The notes below the pieces were generated by a model. That model was not told the origin of the DNA. It saw only the letters and a program-made list of their open reading frames with translations, and searched no databases. A program made the translations under genes and the position numbers. DNA of 64,000 nucleotides from Halobacillus karajensis (GTDB taxonomy: Bacteria; Bacillota; Bacilli; Bacillales; Halobacillaceae), in contig NZ_FNWW01000007.1 in the NCBI RefSeq assembly GCF_900108515.1, positions 168,145 to 232,144 of the forward strand, written 5' to 3'. The first letter of the stretch is position 1, and each line of letters opens with the position of its first letter. Below, in pieces: positions 42,955 through 50,993 of the stretch.

Positions 42955-43320
42955 TCACAAAGATTGGCTGGTAATGATTATTCCTATAACAATAAAGCTA
43001 AGTCCGACTACTTTTTGCACCGTAACAGGCTCTTGAAATAAAAAGACGGAAAGCAGGAATACCAAAACAAAAGATAAACTCATAAATGGGTAGGCATAGC
43101 TGATATCAAATTTCGTCATCGCCCCCATCCAAAAGATCGAAGCGATGAACGCGGAAAAAAAACCTGACAAAATGAAGGGATCTAAAAGCAGCTGAAGCAG
43201 GAAAAACACTTTGTCTATCGCTCCAGGCGGAAGGCTCCCGAACTTTTCGATCCGCCATTTCAACATTAATTGTCCGTAGACAGTGAACAGGATGGTCCCG
43301 ATAATATACAAGTACCCCAT
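42955..43320 (-). CDS. Four-helix EamA/SMR-type protein, probable lipid-linked sugar flippase (ArnE/ArnF-like)
   Basis: A 121-residue protein with four membrane helices (YLYIIGTILFTVYGQLMLKW; LSGFFSAFIASIFWMGAM; YAYPFMSLSFVLVFLLSVFLF; VVGLSFIVIGIIITSQ). The YGQLMLKWR and DISYAYPFMSLSFVLV blocks match ArnE/ArnF and EmrE-like proteins, which flip undecaprenyl-phosphate-aminoarabinose. Between a GtrB/ArnC-like transferase and sugar-nucleotide enzymes it is best explained as the flippase for undecaprenyl-phosphate-Fuc4NAc. It starts 3 bases after the acetyltransferase stop. Confidence 0.8.
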   Translation of the reverse strand: MGYLYIIGTILFTVYGQLMLKWRIEKFGSLPPGAIDKVFFLLQLLLDPFILSGFFSAFIASIFWMGAMTKFDISYAYPFMSLSFVLVFLLSVFLFQEPVTVQKVVGLSFIVIGIIITSQSL

Positions 43321-43323
43321 GTT

Positions 43324-44013
43324 CTACTCCTCTTCAATTTCATCATTAAATTTGTGGTAAACATCCACGGCTCCTCTAACCCTGAAGCCCAGGGAATAAA
43401 AAAGATTAAGGGAGGCTTGATTGATGGCGGAAATCGAAGTGATCAGCTTGTCATGTCCCTCTGATATTAACTGTCTGCACGCTGTGTAAAGAAACGGTTT
43501 ACTCAACCCTGCTCCTCTGTAGGTCTCACTTACACCCATCAACAGAATTTTATTTCCTTCGTAGCCGATAAATCCAGCCAGCTCTTTCTGATAATACAAA
43601 AAGTACACCTGGTCTTGATGAAATAAATCCTTCAGCCAACGGACATAGCGTAAGTCTGCAAGTGGGGAAGGCACGTTTTGATCTCGATGAAAACGTCCAT
43701 GAGCGAAGGCTTCATCTGCTATTATCAAGATAGAATCAAGATCACCTTCCTTAGTTATGATGATCCCCTCTTTCTCAAAAGACTTCAGCCTTACTGCTTT
43801 ACACTCAGGTTGAAGCAGTGTATCTACATAGTAAAAACCATAGGCTTCCAAGAGCCCCTTAGGAGAATGAGGATCCGCTTTAAGCGTAAAATGCCCTTTC
43901 CGATTCTCCGTCTCTTTTAATGCTCCTTCCTCTTCTGAAACCACTTCATATGTCTCGATGTTGAACGTTCGTTTATCCCATGGTGTTTTCTTAAGATAAT
44001 GATTAGCTGCCAT
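43324..44013 (-). CDS. GNAT acetyltransferase, WecD-like (dTDP-Fuc4N N-acetyltransferase)
   Basis: A 229-residue two-part GNAT protein. The N-terminal half has KTPWDKRTFNIETYEV, resembling the DxxxF start of WecD. The C-terminal acetyl-CoA domain contains ADEAFAHGRFHRDQNVP (equivalent to the AFAQSRFR block of WecD) and the pyrophosphate loop MGVSETYRGAGLSKPFL. In enterobacterial common antigen synthesis WecD acetylates dTDP-Fuc4N; with wecE adjacent the same role is expected. Start ATG 44013 after GAGAGGG, overlapping the upstream gene by 11 bases. Confidence 0.82.
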   Translation of the reverse strand: MAANHYLKKTPWDKRTFNIETYEVVSEEEGALKETENRKGHFTLKADPHSPKGLLEAYGFYYVDTLLQPECKAVRLKSFEKEGIIITKEGDLDSILIIADEAFAHGRFHRDQNVPSPLADLRYVRWLKDLFHQDQVYFLYYQKELAGFIGYEGNKILLMGVSETYRGAGLSKPFLYTACRQLISEGHDKLITSISAINQASLNLFYSLGFRVRGAVDVYHKFNDEIEEE

Positions 44014-44950
44014 TGTGAACCCTCTCTTCATGCTTTACATCCGTCCGCTCGCGAATAATGTATAATGGACGCCCCTTCGTTTCATTAAAAACTTTTCCTA
44101 AATATAATCCGATGATCCCGAAATTAAAGAAGATAATACCGCCGATAAAATAGATAGACACCATTACACTCGTCCATCCTTGGACAGGCTGTGCTAAGAA
44201 AAAATAACGAAAAAATAAGTATAAACCATAGATAAATGACCCTAATGACATTAAAAAACCGAACTGAATGGATAAACGCAAAGGTTTGTTCGACTGTGAA
44301 ATGATTACATCTGTCGCTAACGATATCATTTTCTTAAGGTTGTAAGAGGATTTCCCTTCTGACCTGCTCGCATGTTCAACAGGGATCGTTGTAGATTTAT
44401 AACCCATCCATTTGATAAAAAGGGGAAACAAGCGGTTTTGCTCTCTCATATCTCGAAAACTCTCAATCACACCGCTTGAGCAGATACTAAAATTAGCGAT
44501 TGTATAATCAGATGTCCGATCAGTCAGATAATCATAAACTTTGTAAAACAGTTTAGAAGATAACCTTTTGAAAACCCTATCTTTCCTGACTTCTCTTGCT
44601 CCAAATACGACCTCATATCCTTCCTGGGCTTTTTCATATAATCGCTTGATTTCCTCCGGTTGATCTTGAAGGTCACAATCCATAACGACCACCCAGTCTC
44701 CTTTTGTGTGATCAAGTCCTGCCGTAATCGCATGGTGCTGACCAAAATTTCTGGAAAGATCAAATCCCCTCACTTGAGGATTTTCTTCACAGATTTTTTG
44801 GATTTTATCCCAAGCTTGATCAGGGCTATGGTCATTAATTAACAAAATCTCATAATCACTGGGGATACTCTCAATCGTTCGGGTTATGCGGCTGCAAAGT
44901 TCGTCTAAACACGTGCGGCAGCCGTAGACAGGCACGACTACAGAAATCAT
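44003..44950 (-). CDS. Family 2 glycosyltransferase, GtrB/ArnC/DPM-like (loads the lipid carrier)
   Basis: A 315-residue membrane GT2. The GT-A domain begins MISVVVPVYGCRTCLDELC, has the nucleotide-sugar DxD region in VVVMDCDLQDQPEEI, and an R-SEGKSSYNLKKM segment before the membrane. Two C-terminal helices follow (FGFLMSLGSFIYGLYLFFRY; FIGGIIFFNFGIIGLYLG). These proteins move a sugar from a nucleotide to undecaprenyl phosphate on the inner leaflet. Overlaps rfbB by 4 bases (ATGA). In this operon its donor should be dTDP-Fuc4NAc, although relatives use UDP-sugars. Confidence 0.88.
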   Translation of the reverse strand: MISVVVPVYGCRTCLDELCSRITRTIESIPSDYEILLINDHSPDQAWDKIQKICEENPQVRGFDLSRNFGQHHAITAGLDHTKGDWVVVMDCDLQDQPEEIKRLYEKAQEGYEVVFGAREVRKDRVFKRLSSKLFYKVYDYLTDRTSDYTIANFSICSSGVIESFRDMREQNRLFPLFIKWMGYKSTTIPVEHASRSEGKSSYNLKKMISLATDVIISQSNKPLRLSIQFGFLMSLGSFIYGLYLFFRYFFLAQPVQGWTSVMVSIYFIGGIIFFNFGIIGLYLGKVFNETKGRPLYIIRERTDVKHEERVHNGS

Positions 44951-45978
44951 TGCAATACCTCATACTTATTAGTGATATACCAATCTATTGTTTTTGCAAG
45001 TCCTTCCTCAAGGCTAACGTCTGGTTTCCATCTTAGCTCCCCTCTAAGTTTCGCGTCATCAACCGAATACCTTAAATCATGGCCAGGTCGATCATCCACA
45101 AAGGTAATAAGATCATCGAAACTCCTGTAATCACTTCCTTCTAATACGGTAGAAACAAGCTGGTCAAGCGTAGAACAAATCATACGGGTAAGTTTGAGAT
45201 TCGTTTTTTCATTGCCTCCACCTACGTTATAAAGTTCCGACACTTTCCCGCGATGGTAGACCATATCTATGGCTTTGCAGTGGTCTTCAACATAAAGCCA
45301 GTCTCTTACATTGGACCCATCGCCATAAATAGGGATGGACTCTAAAGATAAGGCTTTTCTAATGATCGTTGGAATGAGTTTTTCCTTATGCTGTCTAGGT
45401 CCATAGTTATTGGAGCTGCTGGATAAAACTACATTCATCCCATAGGTAGTGTAGTAGCTTTTCACAAGCATGTTCGCACTCGCCTTTGTTGCGCTATAAG
45501 GATTACGCGGGTTATAAGGGCTTTCCTCGGTGAACTTTCCCTTTTCTCCTAACGTTCCATAGACTTCATCTGTTGAAATTAAATGAAACCTACGCTTAGA
45601 GATTTCTCCTTTTTCCTGCCAATCTTTTCTGGCAGCTTCAAGTAAAACACCTGTACCAAGCACATTTGAAGTGATGAATGGCAGCGCATCTTCTATGGAC
45701 TTATCCACATGGGATTCAGCTGCAAAATGGAGTACACCTTGAATATCAAAATCCTTGAATACTTGGGTGACCGTTGCTTGATCCGCGATATCCCCGTGAA
45801 TCCAGAAATAGTTATCCTTTGATTGGACGTCTGCTAGATTGTCAGTATCCCCCGCGTAAGTCAGCTTGTCCATGTTTACAATTTTTCGTTCTGGATATTT
45901 ATTTAAGTAGTAATGGATAAAATGTGAACCGATAAACCCTAATCCTCCGGTAACTAAAAGAACTTTTGGTTTATTCAT
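44947..45978 (-). CDS. rfbB: dTDP-glucose 4,6-dehydratase
   Basis: A 343-residue extended SDR. The NAD site is LLVTGGLGFIGSHFIHYY, the catalytic Thr-Asp-Glu in LISTDEVYGTLGE, and YxxxK in NPYSATKASANMLV. SSNNYGPRQHKEKLIP and GDGSNVRDWLYVEDH are diagnostic of RmlB. It converts dTDP-glucose to dTDP-4-keto-6-deoxyglucose. No rfbC or rfbD follows, so the product does not go to rhamnose here but to the WecE transaminase. Overlaps rfbA by 8 bases. Confidence 0.95.
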   Translation of the reverse strand: MNKPKVLLVTGGLGFIGSHFIHYYLNKYPERKIVNMDKLTYAGDTDNLADVQSKDNYFWIHGDIADQATVTQVFKDFDIQGVLHFAAESHVDKSIEDALPFITSNVLGTGVLLEAARKDWQEKGEISKRRFHLISTDEVYGTLGEKGKFTEESPYNPRNPYSATKASANMLVKSYYTTYGMNVVLSSSSNNYGPRQHKEKLIPTIIRKALSLESIPIYGDGSNVRDWLYVEDHCKAIDMVYHRGKVSELYNVGGGNEKTNLKLTRMICSTLDQLVSTVLEGSDYRSFDDLITFVDDRPGHDLRYSVDDAKLRGELRWKPDVSLEEGLAKTIDWYITNKYEVLQ

Positions 45979-46903
45979 TTTCGACCACCCTCAATGACGG
46001 ATGGTGATCTGATACACCCCAGTACTGCTCTACGTGCTTACGGCTGGAGATATCGATTAAATATTTTCCATAATCGTTATTTCCCATCGATTCACCGATT
46101 TCAAGCAGTTTCTCCTTTGGGAGGTATCCCATGTAATAGGCAATTTCTTCAATGCAAGCAACCTTAAACCCTTGACGCTGTTCAATGTTTTTAATGAACT
46201 CCGAAGCTTCAAATAAAGCATCATGAGTCCCTGCATCCAGCCAGGCAAATCCTCTGCCAAGCAGTTCCACATCAAGCCTGTCATTCTCTAAATATTTTTT
46301 GTTCACATCGGTTATTTCTAACTCCGCACGATCGGAAAACTGAAGTTTCTTCGCTATATTGATCACTTTGTTGTCATAGATATACAAGCCAGTTACAGCA
46401 AAATCTGATTTGGGCTCCTCCGGCTTCTCCTCTAACGAAACTACTTTTTGGTTATCATCAAATTCAACGACTCCAAAGCGTTTTGGATCTTTTACACGGT
46501 AGCCGAATACTGTTGCTCCAGAATGATTTTTCACTGCTTTTCTTAATATGTCCGTCAAACCTTGCCCGTAGAAAATATTATCGCCTAGGATTAATGTGAC
46601 ACTATCCTCTCCGATGAAATCCTCCGCAACTATGAAAGCGTCTGGAATCCCTCTCGGTTCTTCTTGAACTTTAAAATGTAGCGAAATCCCAAGGGACGTT
46701 CCATCCCCTAACAATTGTTTGAACCTCGGCAAATCTTCTGGTGAGCTAATAATCATGATTTTCTTGATACCCGCCAGCATCAGCATCGATAAAGGATAGT
46801 AAATCATCGGCTTGTCATAAACGGCTAACAAATGTTTATTCATACTATTGGTACTTGGAGACAATCGAGTGCCGTTTCCGCCTGCTAATATGATCCCTTT
46901 CAT
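45971..46903 (-). CDS. rfbA: Glucose-1-phosphate thymidylyltransferase
   Basis: A 310-residue RmlA-type nucleotidyltransferase: GIILAGGNGTRLSPSTNSMN (nucleotide loop), DKPMIYYPLSMLMLAGI, LGDNIFYGQGL, and VVSLEEKPEEPKSDFAVTGL. It makes dTDP-glucose from dTTP and glucose 1-phosphate, the committed step. It has the extended C-terminal region of long-form RmlA. First gene of the operon, with ribosome site CCGGAGG. A possible extracytoplasmic-function sigma promoter lies 85-110 bases upstream. Confidence 0.95.
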   Translation of the reverse strand: MKGIILAGGNGTRLSPSTNSMNKHLLAVYDKPMIYYPLSMLMLAGIKKIMIISSPEDLPRFKQLLGDGTSLGISLHFKVQEEPRGIPDAFIVAEDFIGEDSVTLILGDNIFYGQGLTDILRKAVKNHSGATVFGYRVKDPKRFGVVEFDDNQKVVSLEEKPEEPKSDFAVTGLYIYDNKVINIAKKLQFSDRAELEITDVNKKYLENDRLDVELLGRGFAWLDAGTHDALFEASEFIKNIEQRQGFKVACIEEIAYYMGYLPKEKLLEIGESMGNNDYGKYLIDISSRKHVEQYWGVSDHHPSLRVVENE

Positions 46904-46987
46904 AGAAAGCCACCTCCGGAGGTTTAAAAGATATATTCCTTCCTATCCTATTCTCGTAAATGGCTAAAGTTAATCTTAAGAATTCTT

Positions 46988-47012
46988 TACGCTTGGTTTA
47001 CAGAGTATTTCA
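46988..47012 (-). promoter_or_regulatory. Possible ECF-sigma (sigma-W/X-like) promoter of the dTDP-sugar operon
   Basis: Minus strand TGAAAT (47012-47007), 15 bases, CGTA (46991-46988). It is one base short of the usual TGAAAC-N16-CGTA spacing. A cell-envelope-stress sigma factor would make sense for surface-glycan genes, but the match is imperfect. Confidence 0.3.
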
Positions 47013-47046
47013 CGAAATAGGGAATAATTCCCATGTGTATTTAAGG

Positions 47047-47102
47047 CTCGAATCCGAGATATCTTGAAGGTGTTCATTCTAAACTAATGCCCCTTACCGG
47101 GA
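47047..47102 (-). repeat. Dispersed CCGAGATATCTTG repeat, copy 4
   Basis: CTCGAATCCGAGATATCTTG followed by CTAAACTAATGCCCCTTA, the same two blocks in the same order as at 37721-37780. Confidence 0.5.
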
Positions 47103-47487
47103 AACTTTTTATCCAAATTTATTACCTGATTAAAATGTGCTGAAAGCCCCCGTCTATTGAAAACTTGGATTCCAGGTAACTTTAATCTACCAGGCTTTTG
47201 ATAATCGACGAACACCTTCATGGTTATTTAAATTATTGAGAGTGTTATAGTAGATAGAGGTAAGGTACAATTTAACAAAGTGTACCTCTGCCATTTGAAT
47301 CAAAAGATTTATAATAGAACACTACTGATGTAATCAAAAAATTGGTAAATTTAAAAAGGAAAGTAATTTTGATATGTTCTCTGAGATAAGACATAGCAAA
47401 CGGCCAATAAATCTACAGACTTACCACTTTTAAACCAAAGAAGCTAGTGCAATTTTCGATGATCAAAAATGGAAAGAGGTTATCTAT
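47103..47487. other. Upstream region of the beta-lactamase gene
   Basis: No ORF. It contains GGTACA-N11-TGTACC (about 47263-47285) and a TATAAT near 47311 that could belong to the bla promoter; no BlaI-type operator was recognised with certainty. Confidence 0.3.
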
Positions 47488-48417
47488 TTGAAAAAAATCT
47501 ATGAATCCAAATTCAGCATGCGTCAGGTTAAAATGTTTATGTCGTTGCTCGTATTGATTACACTTGCTGCCTGTTTTGATTCGACCAATTCAACCAATGT
47601 TTCATCTAAAGAGGAAAACGAAGTGGGAAAAACAACAAATGCAAGTGGAAAATTTTCTCAACTCGAGAATGAGTATAATGCTCGGCTCGGTGTCTATGCG
47701 ATTGATACTGGCTCAAATCAGACCTTCGGATATCGACCTGAGGAACGTTTCGCTTTTGCATCCACCTACAAGGCATTGGCGGCTGCTATCGTGTTACAGC
47801 AGTCGACTATGAATGAGCTTAAGGAAGTCATTACTTATACCGAGGATGATTTGGTTTCCTATTCTCCGATAACCGAGAAACACGTGGACACAGGGATGAA
47901 CCTTTTGGAACTTGCTGAAGCGGCGGTCCGGACCAGTGACAATACCGCAGGGAACCTCTTATTTAAGGTACTAGGAGGTCCTGATGGATTTGAGCAAGCC
48001 TTAAGACAAATCGGCGATAACACTACCCAGTCCGAACGATACGAACCAGATTTGAATGAATTCACCCCAGGAGATAATCGTGACACCAGCACACCAAAAG
48101 CTCTTACCACTGACCTTCAGGCATTCGCAGTCGGTGACTTACTTTCGGATGATGAGCGTGAACGGTTCACGAATTGGCTGCAGGGAAATGCGACAGGAGA
48201 TACACTGATTCGTGCGGGCGCACCTGAAGGATGGAAAGTTGGCGATAAGAGTGGGGCCGGAAGTTATGGAACGAGAAATGACATTGCCGTTGTTTGGCCG
48301 CCAAACAGAGAACCAATCATTATTTCAATTATGTCCCGTCATTATACGGAAGAGGCCAAATATGATGATGCGCTAATTGCGCAGGCTGCCAAGGTCGCTC
48401 TTAACGCCCTAAAGTGA
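47488..48417 (+). CDS. Class A beta-lactamase (lipoprotein)
   Basis: A 309-residue serine beta-lactamase. All class A motifs are present: Ser92-x-x-Lys95 in FASTYKAL, SDN at 150-152 (RTSDNTAG), the omega-loop Glu186 in EPDLNE, and KSG at 254-256 (GDKSGAGSYG). The N-terminus has a lipobox (LITLAAC), so it is probably membrane-tethered as in B. licheniformis-type penicillinases. It hydrolyses penicillins and probably some cephalosporins; the spectrum cannot be predicted. No blaI or blaR1 neighbours, so it may be constitutive. TTG start after AAAGAGG. Confidence 0.93.
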   Translation: MKKIYESKFSMRQVKMFMSLLVLITLAACFDSTNSTNVSSKEENEVGKTTNASGKFSQLENEYNARLGVYAIDTGSNQTFGYRPEERFAFASTYKALAAAIVLQQSTMNELKEVITYTEDDLVSYSPITEKHVDTGMNLLELAEAAVRTSDNTAGNLLFKVLGGPDGFEQALRQIGDNTTQSERYEPDLNEFTPGDNRDTSTPKALTTDLQAFAVGDLLSDDERERFTNWLQGNATGDTLIRAGAPEGWKVGDKSGAGSYGTRNDIAVVWPPNREPIIISIMSRHYTEEAKYDDALIAQAAKVALNALK

Positions 48418-48560
48418 ATCAAAAAAGAGCAGCAATATGGTTAATCTATTTGGGTATGTATGAATACCTCACCATTTGTTTCCCAAAATTTTTGATTCCT
48501 CTTTTATAAAAGGAACATAGCTATTTTTTGTCGAAAGTAGTAAATAAAGGAGGCATTTTT

Positions 48561-49607
48561 ATGAAAAAACTAGTAACCATAGCCTTAACAGGCACCGTAC
48601 TAGCCGGAGGAGTTTTTGCTGACATTCCTCTTGTTCAAGCAGCAGGAAACGGCCCGGACTATCAGGGACATGAGACGATCAACACCTCTATCCTCCATAC
48701 ATACAGCGAAATGGTAGATTTCCTTAAAACACAGGAAAAAAAGCAGTCTAATATGGAATTAGAGGTCATTGGCGAAACCGTCAAAGGACGGGATATACAT
48801 TTGGTGAAATATATGCAAAACCCGGCCAACCCGACTATCCTATATATCACTCAACAACATGGTGATGAAGCATTGACAACGGAAGGTTCTTTGGATTTCA
48901 TCAAGCAACTTGGTACAGGGAAGTCAAAAGGGCTCTTTGATGATGTAAATATCCTGATCATCCCTATGTATAATGCTGACGGGGCCATGGGAGATGTGAA
49001 TTACGAGTTAGAAAATTACGCAGCAAGCGGTGATCGTCATCTGACACGCCTGAATGCGAAGGGGATAGATTTAAATCGTGACCATGATGCGAAAACACAG
49101 CCAGAAACACAGGCACTTCATAACAATGTATTGGAAAAATACGATATAGATTACATGATCGACCTTCACCATCAAGGAGCCCAATGGGTAAAAGACGGAA
49201 AATATGTTTCTGGTGCTATTTTCCCATCACATCCTGACCACACAGACCCTGAGGTGTTACAAGGTTCCAAACAGTTAGGTGCTGTTGTCTATGATGCCAT
49301 CGAACCAAAAGGCTGGGGACACCTGGCAAACTACGCAGGGAAAGGTTCCGCTTACGATAACGGTATCAGTGTTTATGGACTTGCCCATGACTACGATATT
49401 TCTACCCTTTTACTCGAGATCCGAGGCACTGCCGATAATGCCAACGATTTCGAAGTATTAGGCCAAAAAAGTAATGGTTACCTGACGAAGCAAGCCGTTA
49501 TCGCCATGGATGCGACAGCAAGAGCAATTGCAGACGGAACAATCAATGAGAAAGAGGTTTCTTTCTGGGATGACTTGCCGGTTCAGGAAGAACGGCCATA
49601 TAGATGA
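48561..49607 (+). CDS. Secreted M14-family zinc carboxypeptidase
   Basis: A 348-residue exoenzyme with a signal peptide (ending PLVQA-A at ~27). Zinc ligands are visible as the HxxE pair in TQQHGDEALTTEG and the later His in MIDLHHQGAQW. The substrate carboxylate site is GIDLNRDHD and the catalytic Glu is in TLLLEIRGTADN. M14 enzymes remove C-terminal residues or cleave gamma-D-Glu bonds in peptidoglycan peptides; the lack of LysM or SPOR domains fits a free secreted peptidase. Start ATG 48561 after AAAGGAGG. Confidence 0.88.
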   Translation: MKKLVTIALTGTVLAGGVFADIPLVQAAGNGPDYQGHETINTSILHTYSEMVDFLKTQEKKQSNMELEVIGETVKGRDIHLVKYMQNPANPTILYITQQHGDEALTTEGSLDFIKQLGTGKSKGLFDDVNILIIPMYNADGAMGDVNYELENYAASGDRHLTRLNAKGIDLNRDHDAKTQPETQALHNNVLEKYDIDYMIDLHHQGAQWVKDGKYVSGAIFPSHPDHTDPEVLQGSKQLGAVVYDAIEPKGWGHLANYAGKGSAYDNGISVYGLAHDYDISTLLLEIRGTADNANDFEVLGQKSNGYLTKQAVIAMDATARAIADGTINEKEVSFWDDLPVQEERPYR

Positions 49608-49649
49608 CCATGGTTAGGCGTAATCCTAAAGCTTAGTTTATCTACCCCA

Positions 49650-49883
49650 ATGGTACCTATCCAGTCTTTGATTAAAATCGTACTTGGAACTGTAGTATTT
49701 GGATCAATAGTAGTTGTGAATCTAGCTAGTCTTGGTAGATATGTATCGGAACCTTTACAAGCCCTGCTTCTTTTTTTAACCCTAATCTTGCTAGGGATAT
49801 CTGGAGTGTTTATAGGACATATAATCTATAAGTTTTCCAGCTATAATAGTTCCATTGAATTCGCAGAACAGAATGCTTCCTAG
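49650..49883 (+). CDS. Small two-helix membrane protein (77 aa), doubtful
   Basis: Two hydrophobic segments (IKIVLGTVVFGSIVVVNLAS and ALLLFLTLILLGISGVFIG) and a polar tail. No convincing ribosome site precedes the ATG, but the composition is that of a real membrane protein. It lies 40 bases after the carboxypeptidase gene and could be co-transcribed. No family recognised. Confidence 0.45.
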   Translation: MVPIQSLIKIVLGTVVFGSIVVVNLASLGRYVSEPLQALLLFLTLILLGISGVFIGHIIYKFSSYNSSIEFAEQNAS

Positions 49884-49981
49884 CAAAAAACAATTGATAC
49901 CATAAACTTCATTATTAATAAGATGGCAGATGTGAACACCGAAAATTAATTTCTGGATAATCTAATTGAAATACATATAAT

Positions 49982-50010
49982 AACTCCCTCTTAAAATTTC
50001 GGAGGGAGTT
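49982..50010 (+). terminator. Terminator downstream of the carboxypeptidase region
   Basis: Perfect 9-base-pair stem AACTCCCTC/GAGGGAGTT with an 11-base loop; only a weak T-run (ATTCTT) follows. Confidence 0.6.
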
Positions 50011-50159
50011 ATTCTTAAAAATAAAATGAATTATCGAATCTAAACATGGTTCTACTATGTATACTTCAGTCCAAAGGCTATCTCCTTGGCCAAATTGCTT
50101 ATTTTGAACTATTTATTACTAAGTAAAAAGAAAGCAGATAAGCCCGCTGTTGGCAGATC

Positions 50160-50695
50160 TTATCGATTTTTTTCTATAAACTCTTTTTCCTCTTCTGGAG
50201 TTAACACCCCATTAGCTTTACCTACCGTTCCTCTTTCTAATCTCCAACGATTGTGGTCTACATCTATCGTGGTGAAATCTCGCTTACTCCACTTATTTAA
50301 TATTTCCTTATACAATTTTGCATCCATTAGATCATTATTCGTTTGAACTGCACTTCTAAGCCAGTTGATTCTTTCATCGGTCATTTCATAGAATCCCCAC
50401 TTTTCAGCAGCTCTAACTTTTTGGTGACTCATCCCATGAATATATTCTTTAACATGAGATCGTCTTTTGAAACATTATCACCGAACGGGTTCAACCCTTC
50501 TTCTTTGAATTTTTCTTGTTCTTCAGATGAAACCAAACCGCCATTCTTTCTCATATTCTCTATTTCTTCTTCTTGGTTAACCTCCTCCTGTGCCGAGGAG
50601 GTCGTTTCTGAAAACAAATAATCATTTATCACATAGGCACCTGCTGCAATAACAACTAGACTAATCGCTAGTACATATGCCAATACTTTATACAT
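50160..50695 (-). pseudogene. DUF6241-type membrane-anchored protein split by a frameshift
   Basis: The 5' frame (50695-50429) has an N-terminal anchor (VLAYVLAISLVVIAAGAYVI) and ends GLNPFGDNVSKDDLMLKNIF. The second frame (from 50432) continues MSHQKVRAAEKWGFYEMTDE to the end PEEEKEFIEKNR. Restoring one base near 50447 gives the continuous family sequence with E-Y-I-H-G-M-S-H-Q-K-V at the joint, as in intact DUF6241 proteins. The family is a Bacillaceae group of ~180-residue anchored proteins of unknown function. A single-base loss in an A run explains it. Confidence 0.7.
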
Positions 50696-50942
50696 CGAAT
50701 CCCCCTCTCAGTTGAATTAGGATTATACTTAACAAAATTAACCTATAACAAAGCCACCCCTCTCTTTTTCAAGGTTTAATTGGAAAAATGAGTACGTGTG
50801 CGAGGCCCAGCAATCACACAGTACAAATGATAGAAGCAACAACAATTTGGTTAAAGATTACAGGGATATTGTACCAAAATAACATATAACTTCCATGGGG
50901 AAAAAACATAAAATCTAATGCATCCCGGGGTTTTTGCAAATG

Positions 50943-50980
50943 ACAAAAAAACAGACGTCCTGAAATAAGGACGCCTGTCT
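50943..50980 (-). terminator. Terminator of the Old Yellow Enzyme gene
   Basis: Stem ACAGGCGTCCT / AGGACGTCTGT on the minus strand followed by seven T residues, just after the stop. Confidence 0.85.
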
Positions 50981-50993
50981 TCGAACTTTATCA

